From: Pelagibacteraceae bacterium AG-339-N18
GTDB lineage: Bacteria; Pseudomonadota; Alphaproteobacteria; Pelagibacterales; Pelagibacteraceae
NCBI GenBank assembly: GCA_003282055.1
Contig: QCAD01000016.1
Location: 1 to 16,549 of the forward strand
Direction: 5' to 3'
DNA: 16,549 nucleotides
Below are positions 1-6,151 of this stretch, piece by piece. The position numbers and the translations under genes are program-made. Positions within the stretch are counted from its first letter, which is position 1. Each line of letters starts with the position of its first letter. The notes beneath the pieces were generated by a model, which was not told the DNA's origin, searched no databases, and saw only the letters and a program-made list of their open reading frames with translations.

Positions 1-1
1 T

Positions 2-949
2 GAGTTAACAAGACCTGATAGATCTAAAGTAAGTGCAGTAAATGATAAATGGGATCAATTTGAAAATTTTAAAAAGTATGATGACTTTACCTATTCATGG
101 TTAAGTGAGTGTAAAAGAATTTTAAAAAAAGACGGAGCTATCTGGGTAATTGGTAGTTACCATAATATTTTTAGAGTTGGAACAGCAATCCAAAATTTGG
201 GTTTTTGGATTTTAAATGACGTCATTTGGAATAAAAAAAACCCCATGCCGAATTTTAGAGGAACGCGCTTTACAAACGCCCACGAAACTTTAATTTGGGC
301 ATCTAAGTCAGAAAAATCAAAATACACTTTTAATTATCAATCCTTAAAATGTTTAAATGACGATCTTCAAATGAGATCCAACTGGGAATTACCGGTTTGT
401 AATGGTTCTGAAAGACTAAAAAAGAATGGTAAAAAAGTCCATTCTACTCAAAAACCTGAGGCTCTGCTTCACAGAATTTTATTAGCAACGACAAATAAAA
501 ATGATTTAGTTTTAGACCCTTTCTTAGGATCAGGAACAACTGCAACAGTTGCAAAAAAATTGAATAGAAATTATTACGGAATTGAAAAAGAAAAAACATA
601 TTTTAAAGCTGCTGAACAAAGATTAAAGAAAGCAAAGCCTATAGAAGATGATTATTTAGATACTTTGCAAAATGGTAGATCTAAACCAAGAATACCCTTT
701 GGTTCATTAGTTGAATTGGGAATAATTAAACCAGGCACTACTATTTTTGATAATAAAAAGAAAATCAGTGCAAAAATTATGGCTGATGGCAGTATCAAAC
801 ATGCTCAAACTGAGGGCTCAATCCATAAAGTGGCAGCTACAATATTGGGTGCTGAAAGCTGTAATGGATGGACCTATTGGCATTATAATTTGAATGGAAA
901 CGCAGTTCCTATCGATCATTTAAGACAAAGATTAATTTCTAATAGTTAG
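2..949 (+). CDS. ccrM: CcrM adenine DNA methyltransferase, 5'-truncated (left copy)
   Basis: Cell-cycle DNA adenine methyltransferase that modifies GANTC sites. The 315 residues present run in frame from the window edge (ELTRPDRSK...) to the TAG stop. The ATG at 197 is internal, because family-typical sequence (NDKWDQF, WVIGSYHNIFRVG) precedes it. The SAM-binding motif DPFLGSGTT is at bases 515-541. The C-terminal DNA-recognition (RAMA-like) domain lies at about 660-940 and ends with the CcrM-typical ESCNGWTYWHY. The catalytic DPPY motif would lie just before base 1 and is missing. The first 27 codons are found displaced at 5434-5514; 27 plus about 14 missing plus 315 gives about 356 residues, close to the 358 of Caulobacter CcrM. 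It converges on the monooxygenase gene, overlapping its stop by 4 bp (946-949). Confidence 0.93.
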   Translation, partial: ELTRPDRSKVSAVNDKWDQFENFKKYDDFTYSWLSECKRILKKDGAIWVIGSYHNIFRVGTAIQNLGFWILNDVIWNKKNPMPNFRGTRFTNAHETLIWASKSEKSKYTFNYQSLKCLNDDLQMRSNWELPVCNGSERLKKNGKKVHSTQKPEALLHRILLATTNKNDLVLDPFLGSGTTATVAKKLNRNYYGIEKEKTYFKAAEQRLKKAKPIEDDYLDTLQNGRSKPRIPFGSLVELGIIKPGTTIFDNKKKISAKIMADGSIKHAQTEGSIHKVAATILGAESCNGWTYWHYNLNGNAVPIDHLRQRLISNS

Positions 950-2091
950 TTTTTATATATTTTACCAAGATAGCCCTCTAAAAACCTTTTGTTTTTTATT
1001 AATCTTTTCAAAAAAATATTTCTTAATAATGTTGTTAAAGGACTTGATAAATGAAAAGCAAATTGATTAAATTTTGACCGATTATTAACCATTTTTGTTT
1101 TATTAACTCTATTTCTAAAAAAATTATTTTCAGTATTATTCTCTATATTTTCAAATAATTCATATGCGCCTTCTATTGATTGTGATGCACCTTGAGCAAA
1201 TGATGGTGAAAAAGCAAAAAAAGCATCTCCTATTAAATGGATATTATTATTATTAATTTTGAAAAAATCATGGCTGATAAATACTGGATATATCTTTAGA
1301 TCCTTAATATTATTAAAAAATTCTCTATTTAAGTGAGGAACTTTATCTAAAATCTTATTAATAAAAATATCGTCATTAAAAAACGAGTAATTTTTTAGCT
1401 CATCCTCTGAAAGTTTATATTTCATTATAGCAATAAAGTTTAAATCTCCATCACGAGATACTGGATAAATAACATAGTGAAAATTTGAACCTAAAAATAA
1501 TGAGATGTTTTTTTTATCAGCTATGTTTGAAGAGCTTGGTATTATTCCTCTTATGGCTAAAGTACCATCAAATTTTGGTTCAATTTGATTTTTTGATAAC
1601 AGATTTTTACTCTTTGAAAAGACACCATCTGAAATAATTAAATATTCAAATTCATAAACTTCATCATTTTCAAAAGCAATTTTAACAATTTGATCTTGTT
1701 GTTCTATCTTTGAAATAGTGTAGTTAAATTTTATTTCTTTTTCTAAATCCTTTTTTAAAAAATTAATAAGTGATGATCTTTTAAGAGTGGTATATTTACA
1801 ATTTTCAGTATTAAAAACTGATATATTTAACTCACATATCTTATTAGAATTTTTAACTGAGTAAAAATTGATTTTGTCTGGATTAAATTTCTCATTATTT
1901 TCTAGTGTATCAAACTGAATTTTATTTAAAAGTTTGATACTGTTGACAGATAATTGAATTCCGTAACCTTCTTTCAAATCGATTAAGCTATTTCTCTCAA
2001 AGATAGTTACTTGATACTTTTCATTTCTCTTAAATAAATTCGCAATGAATAACCCTGAGATACCAGCACCAATTACAGCTACTTTTTTCAT
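946..2091 (-). CDS. FAD-dependent monooxygenase (left copy)
   Basis: A 381-residue flavoprotein of the aromatic hydroxylase (PHBH/UbiH-like) superfamily, expected to use FAD, NAD(P)H and O2 to hydroxylate an organic substrate. The N-terminal Rossmann motif GAGISG is at residues 8-13, the DG motif (SDGVFS) at 154-159, and the FAD ribose-binding GD motif (GDAFFAFSP, then QGASQSIEGAYEL) from 288. There is no signal peptide or clear membrane segment. Its ATG overlaps the mutY stop as TAATG, so the two are probably translationally coupled. At the 3' end it overlaps ccrM by 4 bp, leaving no room for a terminator. The substrate cannot be read from the sequence: a ubiquinone-ring hydroxylase or a catabolic or tailoring enzyme are both possible. 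Confidence 0.85.
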   Translation of the reverse strand: MKKVAVIGAGISGLFIANLFKRNEKYQVTIFERNSLIDLKEGYGIQLSVNSIKLLNKIQFDTLENNEKFNPDKINFYSVKNSNKICELNISVFNTENCKYTTLKRSSLINFLKKDLEKEIKFNYTISKIEQQDQIVKIAFENDEVYEFEYLIISDGVFSKSKNLLSKNQIEPKFDGTLAIRGIIPSSSNIADKKNISLFLGSNFHYVIYPVSRDGDLNFIAIMKYKLSEDELKNYSFFNDDIFINKILDKVPHLNREFFNNIKDLKIYPVFISHDFFKINNNNIHLIGDAFFAFSPSFAQGASQSIEGAYELFENIENNTENNFFRNRVNKTKMVNNRSKFNQFAFHLSSPLTTLLRNIFLKRLIKNKRFLEGYLGKIYKN

Positions 2092-3071
2092 TATTTTTTT
2101 TCTAAATATTTAACAACTTTCTTAGTGAATGTTGGAAGCATATAATTATCTAATTTTCTTTTATCAAACCAATAAGATGAGGGAAATCTTTTTGCATTTT
2201 TGAGATATTCAATTTTTATGTTCATATTCATATTTGACATTTTAAAATTAAGATTTTCATTAAAATTTTTTGGGTTAGAAAGCTCTTCCATCGGAAAAAT
2301 TGCTAAATTTTTTAGAAAGTTAAATCTTGTATTTTTTACTAACAAGTATTTTTGATTTTTTTTATAAACTTTAAGAATAAAATATTTTTCTTTATTCTTT
2401 TTTGTAATTTTAGCTAAATCAAAATCTTTCTTTTTATAAGATTTGCAATTTTTTGAGATAGGACACTTACTACATTTAGGATTTTTTGGTTTGCATATCA
2501 TTGCTCCTAATTCCATTAAAGCTTGAGCATAGTCTCTTGCTCTTGATGAAATTCCAAAAACAGATTTTTTTTCTATTAGATTGTTTTTTTGTATTTCCTT
2601 ATCTTTTTTTAAATAAAGATATCTTTTTAAAACTCTTTCAATGTTTCCATCTAAAGGAATATAAGATTTGTTAAAGCCAATTGCTAAAATTGCATTAGCA
2701 GTGTAATTGCCGATACCAGGTAAAGATATTAAATCCTCATAATTATTTGGAATTTCTCCATGATATTTACTAATTATGATTTTAGCAGTTTTTTTTAAAT
2801 TTCTTAATCTTGAATAATATCCAAGACCCTCCCAAAGCTTTATCAATTCTCTATCTGGCATTTTTGAAAGTTTTTTGAGATTTGGAATTTTATTTATAAA
2901 TCTATTAAAATAAGGAATTACAGTCACAACTTGTGTCTGCTGCAACATAAATTCACTTACCAATGTATAATAATGTTTTTTTGATTGTGAAACATTTTTT
3001 CGCCACGGTAATGTTCTCTTATTTAAATCATACCAATTAAGAATTTTTTTTGTTATTATTTGATCTTTCAT
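2091..3071 (-). CDS. mutY: MutY adenine DNA glycosylase (left copy)
   Basis: Base-excision repair glycosylase that removes adenine mispaired with 8-oxoguanine. With the start chosen at 3071 it has 326 residues. It shows LPWR at 21-24, the catalytic Glu40 in SEFMLQQTQV, the helix-hairpin-helix LPGIGNYTA at 117-125, the catalytic Asp141 in PLDGNIERV, and a 4Fe-4S loop Cys193-x6-Cys200-x2-Cys203-x5-Cys209. The C-terminal third (YFILKVYKK..., IFPMEEL) fits the Nudix-like domain that reads 8-oxoG. A longer start at 3113 would overlap the divergent DUF721 gene by 42 bp and add a non-conserved leader, so the inner ATG is preferred. It is followed by the monooxygenase with a TAATG overlap. Confidence 0.95.
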   Translation of the reverse strand: MKDQIITKKILNWYDLNKRTLPWRKNVSQSKKHYYTLVSEFMLQQTQVVTVIPYFNRFINKIPNLKKLSKMPDRELIKLWEGLGYYSRLRNLKKTAKIIISKYHGEIPNNYEDLISLPGIGNYTANAILAIGFNKSYIPLDGNIERVLKRYLYLKKDKEIQKNNLIEKKSVFGISSRARDYAQALMELGAMICKPKNPKCSKCPISKNCKSYKKKDFDLAKITKKNKEKYFILKVYKKNQKYLLVKNTRFNFLKNLAIFPMEELSNPKNFNENLNFKMSNMNMNIKIEYLKNAKRFPSSYWFDKRKLDNYMLPTFTKKVVKYLEKK

Positions 3072-3557
3072 ATGCAATTCAAAAAATATACTAAGCAGAG
3101 AAATAGCATTCAAGGATTAAGATCCTTTAAAGACACTTTGCCAAAAAATATCAAAAAAGTCATCAACAAGAAAGGGCACGTATACTCCGAAACTATCAAT
3201 AATTGGAAATATATTGTTGGAGAAAATTTATTTAAAGTTTGCTACCCAAAGTCTTTTAAAAATTCTAACAAGTTGGGTGTTGGCACTTTGTTAATCAATG
3301 TAAAAAGGGGGCATGAAGTTGAATTGGAATATTCAAGAAAAGATATATTAGAAAAATTGAATAATTTATTCGGTTATTATGTTGTTGAAAAAATTAAACT
3401 AACAAATTTTGATGATGAAAAAATTGAGCCCTCTAAAAATGATGAAAGTTCTCATAATGTGACGAATCATGATTATCAAAAAAAGATAAATAGTGTTAAA
3501 AATGAAAAAATAAAAAAATCTTTAATAAAATTATCAAAGGTGTTTAAAACAAAATGA
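3072..3557 (+). CDS. DUF721 / DciA-like helicase-loading protein (left copy)
   Basis: A 161-residue DUF721-family protein. Bacterial DciA proteins of this family load the replicative helicase DnaB where DnaC/DnaI is absent. The core spans about residues 45-110: WKYIVGENLF, then a Pro in CYPKSF, LGVGTLLINVKRGHEVELEYSRKDILEKLNNLFG, and YYVVEKIKL. This is the usual W..ivG / P / L.v.v....a.eL...k..ll..ln..lG pattern. The Lys/Asn-rich tail looks disordered. The ATG at 3072 is preferred over a TTG four codons upstream because it abuts the mutY ATG exactly (CATATG). It overlaps the downstream dsbA-like gene by 4 bp (ATGA), so the two are translationally coupled and probably share a transcript with smc. 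The DciA role is inferred from the family. Confidence 0.75.
   Translation: MQFKKYTKQRNSIQGLRSFKDTLPKNIKKVINKKGHVYSETINNWKYIVGENLFKVCYPKSFKNSNKLGVGTLLINVKRGHEVELEYSRKDILEKLNNLFGYYVVEKIKLTNFDDEKIEPSKNDESSHNVTNHDYQKKINSVKNEKIKKSLIKLSKVFKTK
3085..3113 (-). promoter_or_regulatory. Candidate sigma70 promoter for mutY-monooxygenase (left copy)
   Basis: Reading the minus strand, TTGAAT (-35) is followed after 17 bases by TATATT (-10). The -10 ends 13 bases before the mutY ATG at 3071, implying a leader of only about 7 nt. The whole element lies inside the first codons of the divergent DUF721 gene. No Shine-Dalgarno sequence precedes the ATG, consistent with near-leaderless translation. The call rests on box match and spacing only. 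Confidence 0.45.
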
Positions 3558-4129
3558 AAAAAATATTTTTAATATTAATCTTATTTTTTGGGTCGATAGA
3601 TATTTTAAATGCTGAAGGAAAAAGAATTATAGCTGGAAATATGGATGCAAAGATTACAATAATCGCTTATGAATCTTTAACATGTAGTCACTGCGCAGAT
3701 TTTCACAAAAATGTATATCCTCAACTCAAAAAAGATTATATCGATTCTGGTTTAGTCAAAATTGAATTCAGGCACTTTCCTCTAGATGTGGCCGCTTTTA
3801 ATGCGTCAAAAATTTCTCAGTGTAAAAGTGATGAAAGTTTAAAAATTTTAAATAGCCTTTATTCAAATCAACAAGAATGGGTTAGAGGAAAAAATGTGGA
3901 GGAAATTAATAATAATTTAAAAACATTCATCAAAAATCAAGGCTTCGATTTAGATTTTGAAAAATGTATAAATGATAAAAAAATAGAGGATTATGTGTTA
4001 AATGATCGAATCGAAGGTACTAAAAAATTTAAGGTTAATGCTACTCCTACGATTATTATTAATAACAAAAAGTTTGAGAAACCCCTTAATTATAAAAATT
4101 TAAAAAAATCGCTGGAAAAACTGATATAA
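3554..4129 (+). CDS. DsbA-like periplasmic thiol-disulfide oxidoreductase (left copy)
   Basis: A 191-residue thioredoxin-fold protein, probably exported. The N terminus (KK, then a hydrophobic stretch IFLILILFF, then a polar NAEG near residue 20) is a typical signal peptide. The redox motif CSHC is at 44-47 in YESLTCSHCADFH, and the cis-proline loop NATPT has its Pro at 165. Two further cysteines (SQC near 94 and EKC near 138) may form a structural disulfide. This is the DSBA-like (thioredoxin_4) class placed next to smc in many alphaproteobacteria. It overlaps the DUF721 gene by 4 bp and ends 7 bp before smc. Whether it is an oxidase like DsbA or an isomerase or reductase cannot be decided from the sequence. 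Confidence 0.85.
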   Translation: MKKIFLILILFFGSIDILNAEGKRIIAGNMDAKITIIAYESLTCSHCADFHKNVYPQLKKDYIDSGLVKIEFRHFPLDVAAFNASKISQCKSDESLKILNSLYSNQQEWVRGKNVEEINNNLKTFIKNQGFDLDFEKCINDKKIEDYVLNDRIEGTKKFKVNATPTIIINNKKFEKPLNYKNLKKSLEKLI

Positions 4130-4136
4130 ACTCCTA

Positions 4137-5300
4137 ATGGAGTTTAAAAAAATCCAATTGAATGGATTTAAATCTTTCGCTGATAAAACTAATTTCTTAA
4201 TTGAAAATGGTTTAACTGGGATAGTTGGCCCTAATGGTTGTGGAAAATCAAACATTGTTGAGTCCTTAAGATGGGTCATGGGAGAAACATCAGCAAAAAG
4301 TATGCGAGGATCAGGAATGGAGGATGTAATATTTTCTGGAACATCTAACAAAGCATCCAAGAACATTGCAGAGGTGTCTGTTACGGTAACTAATGAAAAA
4401 AATGAGGGGCCAATTCAATATAGAGAATTGGATGAGGTAAACGTAAGAAGAAAAATAGAAAAAGATAAAGGCTCAAAATTTTATATAAATGATAAAGAAG
4501 TTAGAGCCCGTGATGCTCAAATGTTTTTTGCAGATCTATCAACTGGAGCACATTCTCCATCTATGATAAGCCAAGGTCGTATAGGTGCAATCGTTACGGC
4601 TAAACCAGCTGATAGAAGGGCAATCTTAGAAGAAGCTGCAGGAATTTCTGGATTGCATGTAAGAAGGCATGAAGCTGAATTACGACTAAACGCTGCAGAA
4701 AATAATCTTAAAAGAGCAGATGAATTAAGGCGCCAACAAGAAAGACAACTTGTAAATCTTCAAAAACAAGCTGAAGAAGCAGCTAGATATAAAAATATGT
4801 CTGAAGAGATAAAAAAGATAGAGGCAGGCTTATATTATTTAAAATTATTAGAAATTGACAAAGAAATAAAAGTAGAAAATGAGATTAATATTGAAGCAGA
4901 AACTGAAGTTACAGACTTTAATAATAAGATCGCAGATCTTGAAAATTTTATTAAGAATGAAACTGAAAAAGTCACACCATTAAGAGAAAAGAATATTGAA
5001 AACTTATCTAAAATACAGAGACTTAATCTTGAGCTACAAAGTCTGGACGAAGAAAATACAAGAATTCAAGATGAAATTGAAAATGTAAAAAAAACACTTC
5101 AAACATTTGAGGAAGATATCGGTAGAGAAAAAGGAATAGTAATCGATGCGAACTCAAATGAAAAAAGATTAAAAGAAGAAAAAAATGAGTTAATAGAAAT
5201 TGACTCCAAATATTATGACACTGAAAAACAGTCTGATAATGATTTGAATACCTCTAAAGATGAATTACAAAGCACCACAGAAAAACCTTTTCACCTATAA
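4137..5300 (+). pseudogene. smc: smc 5' fragment, chimeric 3' end (left copy)
   Basis: The first 375 or so codons of smc are identical to the complete copy on the minus strand (10017-12413). They include Walker A GPNGCGKS (residues 31-38), the Q-loop region SQGRIGAIV, and the start of the coiled coil. From base 5262 the sequence switches to the tail of rnhB, and the reading frame ends with 12 or so unrelated residues (…STTEKPFHL). The fragment lacks the signature motif, Walker B and the whole C-terminal head, so it could not form an ATPase. It should be read as a product of the join, not as a short SMC variant. Confidence 0.95.
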
Positions 5301-5314
5301 ACAAATTGAAATAG
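5262..5314 (+). pseudogene. rnhB: rnhB (ribonuclease HII) 3' remnant
   Basis: In the frame one base on from that of the interrupted smc, bases 5264-5314 read ITKHHRKTFSPINKLK and then TAG. The HRKTFSPI block is the characteristic C-terminus of RNase HII (the H-R-x-S/T-F pattern). RNase HII removes ribonucleotides from DNA-RNA hybrids. Only about 16 codons remain, since everything upstream is replaced by smc. rnhB directly upstream of ccrM is a familiar alphaproteobacterial arrangement, and the ccrM start lies 119 bp further on, so this is native sequence from upstream of ccrM. Confidence 0.8.
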
Positions 5315-5433
5315 TTTTCACGTAAAAACACCACATGTAGTTGTTACCATACAAAGCCATACAAAACCAATCTAAATAATTCAATCCTAGGTTGACCCAA
5401 GAATCTTTTTGGAGTCTAATTTCCTTTTATAAA
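5315..5433 (+). promoter_or_regulatory. rnhB-ccrM intergenic region with ccrM promoter
   Basis: The region contains a strong sigma70-type promoter: TTGACC (5392-5397), a 17-bp spacer, then TCTAAT (5415-5420). The -10 ends 13 bases before the ccrM ATG, giving a leader of about 7 nt. No Shine-Dalgarno sequence is present. Two CcrM target sites lie within the core promoter: GAATC at 5401-5405 in the spacer and GAGTC at 5412-5416 overlapping the -10. No rho-independent terminator for rnhB is evident. Confidence 0.65.
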
Positions 5434-5514
5434 ATGAATTTAAACTTAAAAAATAAATTAATTAATGGAGATAGCCATCAGGAACTTAAAAAAATTCCTG
5501 ATGAAACTTTCGAT
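5434..5514 (+). pseudogene. ccrM: ccrM 5' fragment (first 27 codons)
   Basis: The ATG at 5434 opens 27 codons ending in NKLINGDSHQELKKIPDETFD. This matches the start of CcrM-type methyltransferases (…IINGDC..EL..LP..S.D, normally followed by L.FADPPYNLQL). Instead of continuing to DPPY, the frame runs into antisense crtB sequence and stops at 5545-5547. The rest of the gene begins at base 2 (ELTRPDR...), so the native gene lacks only about 14 codons in this window. Asp and Ser after Gly (GDS rather than GDC) are within family variation. Confidence 0.85.
5476..5503. other. 9-bp perfect hairpin near the ccrM/crtB joint
   Basis: CATCAGGAA (5476-5484) and TTCCTGATG (5495-5503) are exact reverse complements separated by a 10-base A-rich loop. 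The hairpin lies within ccrM codons 15-24 and ends about 10 bases before the point where ccrM sequence changes to crtB. It may have helped a strand fold back or switch template, or it may be chance within coding sequence. There is no following T-run that would make it a terminator on the plus strand. Confidence 0.6.
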
Positions 5515-6151
5515 AGATCCTTCTGGCAACTAAAATTGAAAATCTAAAACTTATTGGAATATCTTTTATAGAATAAAAAGAACTCTTATAAAAAGTATCG
5601 GCAAGATATATTGTTGATGAAATTTCTTCAAAATTTTTATTTATGTAAAATCTATTTATTTTTGAGTCTTCAATAACATCTCTTGATATATTTGTAAGTT
5701 GCATAGCGATACCGAGATCGATAGCTGACTTAAGTGAGCTTTTCTTATCAACTTTTAAAATCTTTGCCATCATTAAGCCGATAGTTCCAGCCACTCTGTA
5801 AGAATAAATCAAAAGATCTTTTTTTGAGTTTAATATTACCTTATCTTTAATATCTGACCTTAAACCGTCTAATAGATCCTCGATAATTTTCACTGAAATT
5901 TTAAACTCATCAATAAGATCCCACATATTTTTAACAATTGAATTATCAAAATTTTTTTGAGCGAAATCTTTTTCAAATTGTTTGAATTTGATTTTCTTAA
6001 CTTCTAAATTCTCTTTATCATCTACAATATTGTCTGCAACTCTACAAAAATCATATAATGCAGAACATTTGTTATATGTTTTTTTTGGTAAAAAAAAACC
6101 TGCCCAATTAAAAGATTTAGCATAAACTGACAAGTAGTTTTTATTAGACAT
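5486..6151 (-). CDS. crtB: Phytoene synthase, 3'-truncated by a chimeric joint
   Basis: Phytoene synthase condenses two geranylgeranyl diphosphates to phytoene, the entry step to carotenoids. Both Asp-rich prenyl-diphosphate sites are present: DFCRVADNIVDD (Asp40 to Asp45) and QLTNISRDVIED (Asp158 to Asp162). Residue 215 or so (VARRIYRK) is the last that fits the family. The remaining FHQEFF and the stop come from the antisense of ccrM, so the native C-terminus (roughly 60-80 residues) is missing. Its ATG overlaps the crtI stop by one base (TAATG), so the two genes are coupled. It was presumably intact in the genome. A further crt gene or blh may follow in the unbroken locus. Confidence 0.93.
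   Translation of the reverse strand: MSNKNYLSVYAKSFNWAGFFLPKKTYNKCSALYDFCRVADNIVDDKENLEVKKIKFKQFEKDFAQKNFDNSIVKNMWDLIDEFKISVKIIEDLLDGLRSDIKDKVILNSKKDLLIYSYRVAGTIGLMMAKILKVDKKSSLKSAIDLGIAMQLTNISRDVIEDSKINRFYINKNFEEISSTIYLADTFYKSSFYSIKDIPISFRFSILVARRIYRKFHQEFF

Larger units (their letters stand above)
1..5261 (+). repeat. Left arm of a 5.26-kb perfect inverted repeat
   Basis: This arm is the reverse complement of 11289-16549. Every gene in it has an identical-length, identical-protein partner in the other arm, and mirrored coordinates sum to 16550, so there are no indels. Identity is unbroken to base 5261. The next 12 bases (5262-5273) still match at 10 positions before the arms diverge completely. 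The outer ends are also the window ends, so the symmetry is exact to the last base. Both copies break genes, ccrM outside and smc inside, which points to a chimeric origin rather than a natural duplication. Confidence 0.98.

Noticed and set aside
197..949. ccrM as a complete 250-residue gene starting at ATG 197
   Set aside because: The frame is open to the window edge, and bases 2-196 encode well-conserved CcrM sequence, so 197 is an internal methionine of a truncated gene.
2091..3113. MutY with the longer start at 3113
   Set aside because: The extra 14 residues are not MutY-like and would overlap the divergent DUF721 gene, while the ATG at 3071 gives the usual short lead to LPWR.
4100..4366. 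Antisense 88-residue frame (and its mirror at 12184-12450)
   Set aside because: It lies opposite the conserved smc N-terminus and has no family-like motif; it is a shadow of the coding strand.
4137..5300. A second, shorter SMC-like protein
   Set aside because: It is base-identical to the full smc up to 5261, then switches to rnhB sequence in the wrong frame; it lacks the C-terminal head.
5434..5547. A novel 37-residue small protein
   Set aside because: It is a fusion of the ccrM start with antisense crtB created by the joint.
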